In this document: positions 21,709-30,194 of the stretch, in pieces
Layout: each line of letters begins with the position of its first letter
Numbering within the stretch: the first letter of the stretch is position 1
From: Trebonia sp963843745
GTDB lineage: Bacteria; Actinomycetota; Actinomycetes; Streptosporangiales; Streptosporangiaceae
Direction of reading: 5' to 3'
Assembly (NCBI GenBank): GCA_963843745.1
Contig: CAWJLP010000002.1
Coordinates: 28,534 to 92,533 of the forward strand
DNA: 64,000 bases
Translations under genes and position numbers: made by a program
The notes under the pieces: model-generated
The model's database searches: none
What the model saw: only the letters and a program-made list of their open reading frames with translations
Told to the model about the DNA's origin: nothing

Positions 21709-21960
21709 GTGAAGCTGACGCTGGACCTGCACGGCATCTACAACCACGGCGCCGAGATCGACCGCGCGCTCCAGCAGAAGTTCGACGAGGCCGCCGCGAA
21801 GAAGGCGCCGCTGCTGGAGATCATCCCCGGCAAGGGCTCCGGCCAGCTGAAAAAGCACGTGCTTCGCTTTCTCGAACGCAAGGACATCAAGCCGCTGTAC
21901 CACCGGGTGGAGAAGGACTCCAAGAACTTCGGCCGCCTGTTCGTGCACTTCAGATGGTAA
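21709..21960 (+). CDS. Smr/MutS2-like domain protein
   Basis: An 83-residue stand-alone Smr domain: LTLDLHGIYNHGAEIDRAL at the start, IIPGKGSGQLKKHVLRFL in the centre and FVHFR at the end. These match the DLHG and GkGsG blocks of Smr nickase/RNase domains. GTG start nine bases after the gluconokinase stop, so co-transcribed. Usually a nucleic-acid-binding or -cleaving domain; the role of free-standing actinobacterial copies is not clear. Confidence 0.85.
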   Translation: MKLTLDLHGIYNHGAEIDRALQQKFDEAAAKKAPLLEIIPGKGSGQLKKHVLRFLERKDIKPLYHRVEKDSKNFGRLFVHFRW

Positions 21961-22417
21961 GCGGACGGGTACCGATCGAATCGGCGATGCCCACCCTTGG
22001 AAATTGCGATTCTCTTAATCACCTAAGGCGGATCGTCTAACTCATTGGGCACGCTGCGCGTCCGCCGGTCAACAAGGCCGGGAACGCGGGCTGGCTGTGT
22101 GATGAACGCCATCCGCCGGTAGAGTGGCTCCTTGTGGCGGGACAAACAGTGGTTACGCATGACAAACGGAATCGCTCCTGGGTCGTGCCCGGGTAGCGCG
22201 GCCCGACCTTACGGTCACAAGTCTGCAAAGCAGGCAGGTCGCTCACGCGCGGAACGTTACAGATATTTCCGTGGTGGGCATGACCTAGTTCTTAGCAGTT
22301 GCTTCTAGGTGACGCTGGGTGGCCGATTCCCCGCTGGGCTACTAGCGAATAAGTACAGATTGCTTCAAGATGCCTATAGCTTGCTTGAAGCGAGTAGCTG
22401 GGCGGGAGGACACGAGG
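21961..22417 (+). other. Long leader/intergenic region before the epimerase gene
   Basis: About 455 bases, less GC-rich than its surroundings, with no convincing coding frame. It contains several short pairings (for example around 22185-22215 and 22310-22350) and an AAGCAGGCAGGTCGC stretch near 22220, but I could not match it to any riboswitch or known RNA. A promoter plus a structured 5' leader is the likeliest content. Confidence 0.35.
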
Positions 22418-24133
22418 GTGGGTCAAGCTTCTGAAATCATTGAGTCGATGCTGCGCGCGGTGCCGGCACGCCAGGAGCGTCTCGACGAGGACCAGATCGG
22501 CGCACTTCGCGATCTGACGAGCTCGCTGGTCGCCGCGAAACCGGACGCGGCTGGGGAGTACGCGAGGTTTCTCGGCATTAAGCAACGCGGGCTCTGCCTG
22601 CCGGAGGCGGACCTCGCGAACCGGGTGAGCGGTGCGACCGTGCTGGTCACCGGCGGAACGGGATGCATCGGCTCGACGCTGATGGCGCAGCTCGCGGCCA
22701 GGGAACCCGGCCGACTGATCAGCGTCAGCCGGGGCGTCACGGCGGGCTGGCCACGACAGGAGCGCGCCGAGTACCGGTACGCCGACGTCAGGGACCGCCG
22801 CGCGATCGACGAGCTCATCGCCGCCGTGCGGCCCGACCTCATCTTCCACGTCGCGGCGCAGCGGTCGCCCGCACTCGCCGAGGTGGAGGTGCACCGCACG
22901 GTCACGACCAACGTGCTCGGCTCGCGTAACGTGCTCACGGCGGCCGCGGCCGCCGGCGTGCCGCAGGTAGTCGTCGCGTCCACCGGCAAGGCGCTGCGGC
23001 CCTACTCGCCGGAGATGTACACGGCCTCCAAGCGAGCCGCGGAGTGGGTGGCGACCACGGTCGCATCCGACAGCGACATGCTCTGTTCGGCATCCAGGTT
23101 CACTCACGTGATCGACAACTCGATCGTCTACCAGCGGCTGCAGGGCTGGGCCGAGGACGACGGCCGGGGCGTGGTCCGGCTGCACAGCTCGACAATCGCG
23201 TTCTACGTCCAGTCCGCGCTCGAGTCGGCGCAACTGCTGCTGCTCGCGCTGCTCGGCGCCGAGCGCGGCGAGTTCCGGGTGCACGCGATCACCGACCTCG
23301 GCTGGCCGGTCAGCCTGATCGACGTCGCGGTCGGGGTGCTGGCGCACAAGGGGTCGCGGTCGCCGATCTACTTCAGCGGCTATGACCCTGGCTATGAGGA
23401 AGTGCCGTTCCCCGGCCTCTATGACCCGGCGACCGCGGGCGACGTGAGCCCGCTGCTCAACGCGTTCGAGACGGCGGCCGCGGTCGACTCACCCTGTCCC
23501 ATGGTCGACGCGTTCCGGCTGGACATGGCGCCGGACCTGGTGGCCCCGAAGCTGCTCACGGCCCTGGAGACCGTGTGCGAGCGGACCGAGGACGCGGACA
23601 CGGTGCGGCACGCGCTCGACGACCTCAGCTGGTCCGTGCTCGACGCCACCCTCGGCGCCGCGGCCCGGCCCGCGCTCACCCGGTCGGCGAAGCTCGTCGT
23701 TCAGCACGAGCACGCGATGACGCCGGTGCACCGCCGGGTGATGGAAGCGATCAAGGGCCACGCGAACGCCGAGCTTAGCGCGGCGGGCGGCAGCCCGTTA
23801 CAGACCGCCGGCGGATGTGGCCTGGCCGCCGGAGGAACAGTAAGGGCGGTCCGACCGGGCCGCCCTTACAGCTTGAGTCGGGCCGCGATCCCGTCGAGCA
23901 TGCAGTCGACGCCGAACTCGAACCGCTCGTCCCGCGTCAGCGGCGAGTCGGGATCGACTCCTGACTCGAGGATGCGCACGAGGTGCGGATACTGCCCTGA
24001 TTCCCTGATCCTGCGGCCGAATTCGGCGATGGACTCGTCGATCTCGCCCTCGGTCATGCCGGCGGTGGTCTCGGCCAGGCTCTCCCCCCAGCGGATCTCC
24101 TGGATCTCGCGCAGCGCCGCGCCCACCACATAA
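22418..24133 (+). CDS. NAD-dependent epimerase/dehydratase (polysaccharide-biosynthesis type)
   Basis: GTG 22418 with GGGAGGA upstream. A helical segment of about 70 residues precedes an extended-SDR Rossmann fold: VLVTGGTGCIGSTL (residues 76-88), YRYADVRDRRAI, FHVAAQRSPAL, and the catalytic-type Tyr/Lys pair in EMYTASKRAAEW. It resembles nucleotide-sugar epimerases of the CapD/Polysacc_synt_2 group. The first stop is at 24133, but residues beyond about 465 (past 23815) run antisense through the TetR gene and past a terminator and are not family-like. The native stop may be TAA 23841, reached by a one-base shift. Function in surface glycan formation is inferred only. Confidence 0.7.
   Translation: MGQASEIIESMLRAVPARQERLDEDQIGALRDLTSSLVAAKPDAAGEYARFLGIKQRGLCLPEADLANRVSGATVLVTGGTGCIGSTLMAQLAAREPGRLISVSRGVTAGWPRQERAEYRYADVRDRRAIDELIAAVRPDLIFHVAAQRSPALAEVEVHRTVTTNVLGSRNVLTAAAAAGVPQVVVASTGKALRPYSPEMYTASKRAAEWVATTVASDSDMLCSASRFTHVIDNSIVYQRLQGWAEDDGRGVVRLHSSTIAFYVQSALESAQLLLLALLGAERGEFRVHAITDLGWPVSLIDVAVGVLAHKGSRSPIYFSGYDPGYEEVPFPGLYDPATAGDVSPLLNAFETAAAVDSPCPMVDAFRLDMAPDLVAPKLLTALETVCERTEDADTVRHALDDLSWSVLDATLGAAARPALTRSAKLVVQHEHAMTPVHRRVMEAIKGHANAELSAAGGSPLQTAGGCGLAAGGTVRAVRPGRPYSLSRAAIPSSMQSTPNSNRSSRVSGESGSTPDSRMRTRCGYCPDSLILRPNSAMDSSISPSVMPAVVSARLSPQRISWISRSAAPTT
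23841..23868. terminator. Hairpin between convergent epimerase and TetR genes
   Basis: Perfect 9-bp stem TAAGGGCGG (23841-23849) / CCGCCCTTA (23860-23868), 10-base loop. The right arm contains the TetR stop codon; the left arm begins with a TAA that would suit the epimerase in another frame. Confidence 0.65.
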
Positions 24134-24702
24134 GTCCCGAAGGTCGTCAGCACCCGCAGGGCGGTCACGATGTCCAGACCGAGCCCGTCGAGCGTCTCCA
24201 TCAGCCGTTCGGCGTTACGCGCGTCGTTCGGCCCCGCCGGCGGGCCGGTGCCGAGAAAGTCGATGGCCCACGGGTGCCGCAGGAGCGCGGCGCGCATGAT
24301 GCGGGCGTACCCGCGCAGGTCCGCCCGCCAGTCCCCGGACGGTTCCGGTGCCAGCGCCTCGGCCTGCACCCGTTCGAGCATCAGCCGGTGCAGTTCTTCC
24401 TTGGAGCTGACGTACCAGTAGAGCGACATCGTGCCCACGTCGAGTTCGCGGGCGATCCGCCGCATGCTGACCGCCTCGGGGCCCTCGTCATCGGCGATGG
24501 CGATCGCCGCGGCGACGATGTCCGTCACCTCGAGGCCGCGCGCCCGCCGCCCCGGCTGCCGCCCGTGTTCCCTGTGCCTGGTCACGTGCTCGGCGACCTG
24601 CCGCTCGCGACGAAGTTCATGCCGGTCGCGGCGGTCGCGGAGGACATCGCCGAAAACCGGCCGCAGTGGCACGAAGAGGTCTTCTTCCGCGTCCTCGTCC
24701 AC
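23866..24702 (-). CDS. TetR-family regulator with TetR_C domain, controls divergent drrAB
   Basis: A 278-residue protein from GTG 24702 (AAGGAG six bases upstream). Residues 1-55 are a charged, Arg/His-rich extension. The HTH follows at 56-105 (TDIVAAAIAIADDEGPEAVSM, then LDVGTMSLYWYVSSKEEL) and the TetR-type C-terminal domain after that (LRRHPWAIDFLGTGPP-like core). It diverges from the DrrAB exporter across a 118-base spacer holding three regularly spaced palindromic half-sites, so it very probably represses both itself and the pump. Confidence 0.9.
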   Translation of the reverse strand: MDEDAEEDLFVPLRPVFGDVLRDRRDRHELRRERQVAEHVTRHREHGRQPGRRARGLEVTDIVAAAIAIADDEGPEAVSMRRIARELDVGTMSLYWYVSSKEELHRLMLERVQAEALAPEPSGDWRADLRGYARIMRAALLRHPWAIDFLGTGPPAGPNDARNAERLMETLDGLGLDIVTALRVLTTFGTYVVGAALREIQEIRWGESLAETTAGMTEGEIDESIAEFGRRIRESGQYPHLVRILESGVDPDSPLTRDERFEFGVDCMLDGIAARLKL

Positions 24703-24740
24703 GGTTCGCTCCTTACCGCCGCCGGTAAAAGAAGTTGCTT

Positions 24741-24790
24741 CTCGTACACCGTACTGCTAGCGTACGGTGTACGAGTATAGTACACCGTAC
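24741..24790. promoter_or_regulatory. Three-half-site TetR operator array between TetR and drrA
   Basis: GTACACCGTAC (24744-24754), GTACGGTGTAC (24762-24772) and GTACACCGTAC (24780-24790) alternate in orientation with exact 18-base spacing, making two overlapping palindromes with 7-base centres. The first pair extends to a perfect 14-base arm (24741-24754 / 24762-24775). TATAGT on plus (24776-24781) and TATACT on minus (24774-24779) fall inside the array, so bound repressor would block both promoters. Confidence 0.85.
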
Positions 24791-24820
24791 GATCTCACGG
24801 GGAAGCGGATCGGAGAAGCA

Positions 24821-25888
24821 ATGAGTGAGACTCCCGCCATCCAGGCGGAAGGACTGGTCAAGCACTACGGGAAGACGAAGGCGCTCGACGGCCTGGACCT
24901 GACGGTGGGCCAGCGCACCGTGTACGGGCTGCTCGGACCCAACGGCGCGGGGAAGACCACCGCGGTGCGCGTGCTCGCCACGCTGCTGCGCCCGGACGGC
25001 GGCCGGGCCAGGGTCGACGGCCACGACGTGGTGGCGGAGGCGGACGTGGTGCGCCGGATCATTGGGCTCACCGGCCAGTACGCAGCGCTCGACGAATACC
25101 TCACCGGGCGGTCCAACCTGGTCATGATCGGCCGGCTGAGCAGGCTGACCACGCGGGCCGCCACGCGGCGCGCCGACGAGCTGCTCGAGCGGTTCGGACT
25201 GGCGGAGGCCGCGACGAGGGCGGTCAAGACGTACTCGGGCGGCATGCGGCGGCGCCTCGACCTGGCGGCGAGCCTGATCGGGCACCCGAGCGTGCTGTTC
25301 CTTGACGAGCCGACCACCGGCCTCGACCCGACCGCCCGCGCGCTCATGTGGGACATCGTCAGGGAGCTCGTCGCGGACGGCACGACGCTGCTGCTGACCA
25401 CGCAGTACCTGGACGAGGCCGACCAGCTGGCCGACAGGATCGCGGTCATCGACGGCGGCAAGGTCATCGCGGAGGGCACGCCGACCGAGCTCAAGGCGTC
25501 CCTCGGCGGCCAGCGGGTGCTGCTCACGCTGGCCGAGGCGGGCGACGCCGCGGTCGCCGTCAAGACGCTGCAGCCGTTCGCCGCCGGACCCGCCGGGCAG
25601 CGCCCGGCACGCGGGGAGTTCCGGGGGGTCGTCCCCCCGGGTCAGCAGAGCCCGAACGGCAGTCTTTCCGGCCACGGGGGCCGGCTTCTCGAGGTTCCCG
25701 TCATCGCCACGGACGGGCTGGCCACGGAGGTGCTCCGCGCGCTCGACGCCGCCGGCGTCGGGGTGAGCGACATCGCGGTGCGCAGCGCATCGCTCAACGA
25801 CGTCTTCCGCACGCTCACCGGCCGCGCGGCGGAGGCGGCGGACGAAGACGACGATAAGGCCGAACTAGCCGAGGAGGCCGCGGTATGA
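24821..25888 (+). CDS. ABC transporter ATP-binding protein, DrrA family
   Basis: A 355-residue ATPase starting at ATG 24821 (GGAGAAG upstream). Walker A GPNGAGKTTAV, Q-loop LTGQYAALDEYLTGRSNL, signature TYSGGMRRRLDLAAS and Walker B LFLDEPTTGLDP are all intact. The C-terminal region matches the daunorubicin-resistance DrrA type (LEVPVIATDGL, DIAVRSASLNDVFRTLTG). A stretch of about 32 residues at roughly 255-288 is inserted before it, encoded by DNA with three consecutive hairpins. Coupled to the permease gene by an ATGA overlap. Exports hydrophobic drugs or lipids, substrate unknown. Confidence 0.92.
   Translation: MSETPAIQAEGLVKHYGKTKALDGLDLTVGQRTVYGLLGPNGAGKTTAVRVLATLLRPDGGRARVDGHDVVAEADVVRRIIGLTGQYAALDEYLTGRSNLVMIGRLSRLTTRAATRRADELLERFGLAEAATRAVKTYSGGMRRRLDLAASLIGHPSVLFLDEPTTGLDPTARALMWDIVRELVADGTTLLLTTQYLDEADQLADRIAVIDGGKVIAEGTPTELKASLGGQRVLLTLAEAGDAAVAVKTLQPFAAGPAGQRPARGEFRGVVPPGQQSPNGSLSGHGGRLLEVPVIATDGLATEVLRALDAAGVGVSDIAVRSASLNDVFRTLTGRAAEAADEDDDKAELAEEAAV
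25592..25684. repeat. Palindrome-rich in-frame insertion within the ABC ATPase gene
   Basis: Three hairpins in 93 bases: arms 25592-25598/25602-25608, 25621-25628/25633-25640 (8 bp with a 4-base loop) and 25668-25673/25679-25684. The translated segment has no counterpart in DrrA-like proteins and the frame stays open. It looks like a palindromic intragenic element. Confidence 0.6.
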
Positions 25889-26727
25889 CCGCAACGACGC
25901 TATCCGCCGCGGACCTGACCACCGGGCGCGGCTCGCTCGCCCAGCTCCTGAACGACGTCTGGGTGCTGACCAAGCGCAGCATCGCGCGGATCCGGCGGGA
26001 GCCGGAGACGCTGTCCGAGGTGACGATCCAGCCGGTCATGTTCGTGCTGATGTTCGCCTACGTGTTCGGCGGCGCCATCGCCCTCCCCGGCGGCGGGAAC
26101 TACCACGAGTACCTGATCGGCGGCATGCTCGGCATGAGCCTGGCGCAGACCGCGCCGGGGACCGCGGTCGCGGTCGTCTCCGACATGTCCACCGGGCTGA
26201 TCGACAGGTTCAGGTCGCTGCCCATGTCCCGTGCGGCGGTGCTCACCGCGCGCACGATCGCGGACCTGCTGACCCAGATGATAGGCGCCGCGGTGGTGGC
26301 CGGCGTCGGGCTCGCCATCGGCTGGCGGGTGCACACCGGCCCCGGCGACGTCATCGAGGCGTTCGCGCTCGCCCTGCTGTTCGGGTACGCGTTCACCTGG
26401 GCCGGCGTCTGCCTCGGCATGGTGCTGCGCAGCCCGGAGGCCGCGCAGCAGACCGGATTCATTATCTTCCTGCCGCTGACGTTCATCTCCAGCGCTTTCG
26501 TGCCGATCCAGGGCATGCCTGGCTGGCTCCAGCCGATAGCGGAATGGAACCCGATGTCCTCGCTCGCCGCCGCGTGCCGCCAGTTGTTCGGTAACCCGAA
26601 CCCGGCGGCCCTCGTGGACGCGTGGCCGGCGCAGCACGCCGAACTGGCCGTGGTCTGCTGGTCGCTGGCGATGCTCGTGGTCTTCGCCCCGCTCGCGGTG
26701 CACCTCTACCGGAACAAGGGCCGGTAG
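25885..26727 (+). CDS. ABC transporter permease, DrrB family (ABC-2 type)
   Basis: A 280-residue integral membrane protein with about six helices. It has the ABC2_membrane pattern RIRREPETLSEVTIQPVMFVLMFAYVFGG and the late FIIFLPLTFISSAFVPIQGMP loop. The start ATG overlaps the drrA stop (ATGA), so the two subunits are made together. With the TetR repressor it forms a self-contained inducible efflux unit. Confidence 0.92.
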   Translation: MTATTLSAADLTTGRGSLAQLLNDVWVLTKRSIARIRREPETLSEVTIQPVMFVLMFAYVFGGAIALPGGGNYHEYLIGGMLGMSLAQTAPGTAVAVVSDMSTGLIDRFRSLPMSRAAVLTARTIADLLTQMIGAAVVAGVGLAIGWRVHTGPGDVIEAFALALLFGYAFTWAGVCLGMVLRSPEAAQQTGFIIFLPLTFISSAFVPIQGMPGWLQPIAEWNPMSSLAAACRQLFGNPNPAALVDAWPAQHAELAVVCWSLAMLVVFAPLAVHLYRNKGR

Positions 26728-26733
26728 CCCGGC

Positions 26734-27609
26734 TCAGTCAGGCGTGGCGCCCGACTGCGGGAGCTTGACGGTGCCGCGCGGCGCGGGGCGGGCCGATGGC
26801 GGCGGGACGACCGGGCCGATGTCGCCGTCCGGCGCCTCGTCCAAGTCGGCGATGACCGGCGCGTGGTCGCTTGGCGCGGTGCCCTTGCGCGCTTTGCGGT
26901 CCACCCACGCCGCCTTGACCCGGGCGGCCACCGGGGTGCTGGCCAGGATCAGGTCGATGCGCATCCCGAAGTCCTGGTGGAACATGCCGGCCCGGTAGTC
27001 CCAGTACGTGAACACCCGGCTCTCCGGCCACCGGTCCCTGACGACGTCGTGCAGGCCGAGCGCCTCAAGATCGGCGAGCGCGGCGCGCTCCGGCGGCGTC
27101 ACGTGCGTCTGCCCCACGTAGGCGGCCGGGTCGAACACGTCCGCGTCGGCCGGCGCGATGTTCATGTCGCCGCAGACCAGTGCCGCTTCCGGACCCGCCG
27201 CCACGGCGTCCCTGAGCGCGGCGAGCCAGGCGAGCTTGTAGTGGTAGTGCTCGGAATCCGGCGTCCTGCCGTTCGGCACGTAGACGGAATGCACACGGAT
27301 GCCAGCGCACGACGCGGAGACCGCCCTCGCCTCGGGTCCGGGAAAGCCGGGCTCGCCAGGCAGCCCGGTGCGCACATCGTCGAGCCCGGCCCTGGACAGG
27401 ATCGCGACCCCGTTCCACTGCGGCTGCCCGTGCACGGCGAACTCATAACCCCTGGTCGTGAGCTCGGCGCCGAGCAACTCGGTGAACGCCTCGCGAGTGA
27501 GCTTGATCTCCTGCAGGCACACCACGTCGGGCTGTCGTTCGTCGAGCCACGGCAACAGCCGCGGAACCCGCTGCTTGACCGAGTTGACGTTCCAGGTCGC
27601 TACCCGCAC
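26734..27609 (-). CDS. xth: Exodeoxyribonuclease III
   Basis: A 291-residue EEP-fold nuclease. GTG 27609 is chosen because the family begins with the strand VRVATWNVNSVKQR; the longer frame adds an unrelated tail. Catalytic blocks are CLQEIKLT (Glu), YVPNGRTPDSEHY, GDMNIAPADADVF and APSDHAPV. The 3'-5' exonuclease and AP endonuclease activity serves base excision repair. It is about 25 residues longer than E. coli XthA because of a proline-rich C-terminal tail. Convergent with drrB. Confidence 0.9.
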   Translation of the reverse strand: MRVATWNVNSVKQRVPRLLPWLDERQPDVVCLQEIKLTREAFTELLGAELTTRGYEFAVHGQPQWNGVAILSRAGLDDVRTGLPGEPGFPGPEARAVSASCAGIRVHSVYVPNGRTPDSEHYHYKLAWLAALRDAVAAGPEAALVCGDMNIAPADADVFDPAAYVGQTHVTPPERAALADLEALGLHDVVRDRWPESRVFTYWDYRAGMFHQDFGMRIDLILASTPVAARVKAAWVDRKARKGTAPSDHAPVIADLDEAPDGDIGPVVPPPSARPAPRGTVKLPQSGATPD

Positions 27610-27763
27610 CCGTCCACAATAGCCAGCGCACCACACTGACGTGTGTGTCGGCGATCTTGAGCGGCTCCCTGGGCGCCAGGGCGACAATAGGTCAGGAATC
27701 TTTCAGCGATTGCTCATCCGCTTAACGTGCTAATCCCCACGCCGACGAAGAGAGGCGTAACGA

Positions 27764-28318
27764 ATGCGATTCCACTACTCGCGCGTGCACCGGTTGTACC
27801 TGGCTCCGGCTCTTGGCCTGGTGTTCGCCCTTGCGATAGCCGCCTGCTCGAGCGGCGGCTCCAGCTCGAGTTCCACTGCGGCCACCTCCGCCCCCGCCGC
27901 CACCACCACGTCGGCAGCGACGGCATCCTCGAGTGCGGCCGCCGGCGGGTCTGCCGTCGCGCAGATCACCGCCAATTGGGAGGCGTTCTTTAACCCCGCG
28001 ACCCCGAACGCCAAGCGCGTCCTGTTGCTGGAGAACGGCGCACAGTTCGCGTCTGCGATCAGCGCGTTCTCGGCGAGCCCGCTTGCGCAGTCGGTGTCTT
28101 CCAAGGTCGATTCCGTTTCGGTGACCTCGGCCACCAAGGCCAACGTGAAGTATGACCTCACGGCGGCCGGCACGTCGGTGGCCACCGGCCAGACCGGCAC
28201 CTCGGTGCTCCAGAACGGCGTGTGGAAGGTCGGCGACGACGTGTTCTGCGGCCTGCTCAAGCAGGGCGCCTCGCTGCTGAACATCTCGGTCCCCGCGGCA
28301 TGCAACACAGCAAGCTGA
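27764..28318 (+). CDS. Putative lipoprotein, MTB12-like
   Basis: A 184-residue protein with a lipoprotein signal (LVFALAIAAC, Cys28), a long Ser/Ala/Thr linker to about residue 65, then a compact domain starting with ITANWEAFFNPATPNAKRVLLLENG. This resembles the low-molecular-weight antigen MTB12 group of actinobacteria, an NTF2-like fold. Two cysteines near the C-terminus (VFCGLL, PAACN) may form a disulfide. Its 3' end overlaps the probable start of the MFS gene by 19 bases, so the two are co-transcribed. Confidence 0.75.
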   Translation: MRFHYSRVHRLYLAPALGLVFALAIAACSSGGSSSSSTAATSAPAATTTSAATASSSAAAGGSAVAQITANWEAFFNPATPNAKRVLLLENGAQFASAISAFSASPLAQSVSSKVDSVSVTSATKANVKYDLTAAGTSVATGQTGTSVLQNGVWKVGDDVFCGLLKQGASLLNISVPAACNTAS

Positions 28319-29868
28319 GCCTGCCGAGCGCGGGCGGCAGAGGCGGCGAACGCGACTGGGCCAACTCGGTCGCGCTCGCCGCGCTCTGCACGCTGCTTTT
28401 CCTGACGTTCCTCGACAACACGATCGTCTCCGTCGGGCTCGGCAGCCTGCAGACCACCCTGCACGCCAGCGTCGCCGACCTGCAGTGGGTGATCGGCGCC
28501 TACGCCCTCACGTTCGCGAGCATCATGCTGGCCTGCGGGATGATCGGCGACGAGCTCGGTCGTAAGAAGGTCATGCTGACCGGCGCCGGCGTGTTCTGCG
28601 CCGGCTCTATCCTCTGCGCGCTGGCGCCCAACGCCCAGGTCCTCATCGCCGGGCGGGCGATCATGGGCCTCGGCGCCGCGGCGAGCGAGCCGGGCACCCT
28701 TTCCATACTGCGGCACATCTACACCGACGACCGGGCCCGCGCCAGGGCAGTCGGCGTCTGGGCGGCCGTGTCCGGGCTGGCGCTCGCGCTCGGCCCGGTG
28801 ATCGGCGGCGCCATCATCGGCGCGTGGAACTGGCGCGGCATCTTCTGGTTCAACCTGTTCTTCGGGCTGCTGGCGCTGCTCGTCGCCGCGGTCGTCGTGC
28901 CGGAGAGCTCGGACCCGCACGCCGCGCGGGTGGACACGGTGGGCACCGTGCTGGGCGCGGGGGCGCTGGCCACCCTGGTGTTCGGGATCATCGACGCGGA
29001 GACGTCGAGCTTCGCCGCCACCGTGCCGGTGACGCTGTTCTGCGTCGCGGTGGTGCTCGCGGCGGCGTTCGTCTGGTGGGAGGACCGGGCCGGAAACCCG
29101 CTGCTCTATCCGGGACTGTTCCGGCTGCGCTGGTTCACGGTGCCGAACATCGTGGCGTTCTGCACGTACTTCTCAACGTTCGCGATCTTCTTCTTCACCG
29201 CGCTGTACCTCAACCAGGTCCTCGGCGCCTCGGGATATCGCATCGCGCTTGTCTTCGCGCCGATGACGGTACTGATGATCGCCTCGTCGGTCCTCGCCGG
29301 CTACTGGACGGGCAGCGCGGGGCCGCGGTGGCCGATCACCATCGGGTGCGCGCTGTTCGGCGCAGGACTGCTGCTCGCGAACCCGCTGATCAACACGCAC
29401 CCGAACTACTTCCTGCTCGCTTCGGCCCTCGCGGCGGCCGGCATCGGCATCGGCGTCACGGTCGTGCCGGTTACCACCGCCGTCCTCGACGCGGTGCCGC
29501 CCGACCGGTCAGGCATGGCCGCCTCCGCCGCCAACACCAGCCGGGAGATCGGCGCGGTCACCGGCGTCGCCGTCCTCGGTGCTGTCGTCTTCTCCCAGGT
29601 CAATGCCAGCCTCACCACCGGCCTGGTGCGGCTCGGCGTGCCCGTCGCCTACAAGACGCTGATCCTGCAGTTCATCGAGACCGGCCAGGTCGTAGGCGTG
29701 AACGTCAACAACTACAAGTCGAACCCCATAGTCGGCAAGGTGATCGGGGCGGCCTACGCGGCGTTTGGCGACGGTGTGCACCTCGCGCTCTTCGTGTCGG
29801 GCGGCCTGATGCTCTTCGCGGCGCTCCTGTCGCTCGTCATTCTGCGCAAGGCACCTCAGACGCCTTGA
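28300..29868 (+). CDS. MFS drug transporter, DHA2 (EmrB/QacA) family
   Basis: A membrane protein of about 520 residues with 14 predicted helices. Motif A is GMIGDELGRKKVMLTG. TFLDNTIVSVGLGSL in helix 1 and the motif C-like LALGPVIGGAIIGAWNWRGIFWFN are diagnostic of proton-driven drug exporters. ATG 28300 is preferred over the upstream codon at 28222 because it sits at the natural start of the cytoplasmic tail, overlapping the lipoprotein stop. Substrate unknown. Confidence 0.88.
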   Translation: MQHSKLSLPSAGGRGGERDWANSVALAALCTLLFLTFLDNTIVSVGLGSLQTTLHASVADLQWVIGAYALTFASIMLACGMIGDELGRKKVMLTGAGVFCAGSILCALAPNAQVLIAGRAIMGLGAAASEPGTLSILRHIYTDDRARARAVGVWAAVSGLALALGPVIGGAIIGAWNWRGIFWFNLFFGLLALLVAAVVVPESSDPHAARVDTVGTVLGAGALATLVFGIIDAETSSFAATVPVTLFCVAVVLAAAFVWWEDRAGNPLLYPGLFRLRWFTVPNIVAFCTYFSTFAIFFFTALYLNQVLGASGYRIALVFAPMTVLMIASSVLAGYWTGSAGPRWPITIGCALFGAGLLLANPLINTHPNYFLLASALAAAGIGIGVTVVPVTTAVLDAVPPDRSGMAASAANTSREIGAVTGVAVLGAVVFSQVNASLTTGLVRLGVPVAYKTLILQFIETGQVVGVNVNNYKSNPIVGKVIGAAYAAFGDGVHLALFVSGGLMLFAALLSLVILRKAPQTP

Positions 29869-30194
29869 CAGACCCGTGCGGGTAGGCGTTGCCTGGAGCC
29901 GCGGCCGGGGCGTGCCACACGTGCAGTCACCCTTGTCGGGAGGCGCTAGCGCCTGGGCCCGATTTTGACGCACTGAGGTGGCCGCACCGGCCGCTCCCGT
30001 TGCTGGCTGGTCATGGTTACTCCAACGGCATTGTCGCCGTGGGATTCATCTAGGTATCAGATTTCGCCCTAAAAATCGGGCAAAACGGACGCTGGAGGGG
30101 CCGGAAGTGATACGAAGTCGCTTCGGGGTTAGTTAACTCATGCGGACGGCGGTCGCCCGCGGGTGCGGGGACCGCCGTCGGTGTGGGCGGTAGG
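29869..30194. other. Intergenic region between convergent genes
   Basis: 326 bases with no good reading frame. An AT-richer patch lies at 30040-30120. The only clear structure is the hairpin at 30145-30179 just before the LigA-like stop. Confidence 0.5.
30145..30179. terminator. Hairpin downstream of the dioxygenase operon
   Basis: Perfect 10-bp stem GACGGCGGTC (30145-30154) / GACCGCCGTC (30170-30179), 15-base loop, 16 bases after the end of the minus-strand catabolic operon. No T-tract, as is common in actinomycete terminators. Confidence 0.55.

Noticed and set aside
22185..22300. Possible riboswitch, tmRNA or SRP RNA in the epimerase leader
   Set aside because: I looked for tmRNA tag codons, the SRP GGAAGGT...AGCAGC loop, and B12/SAM/c-di-AMP consensus blocks and found none.
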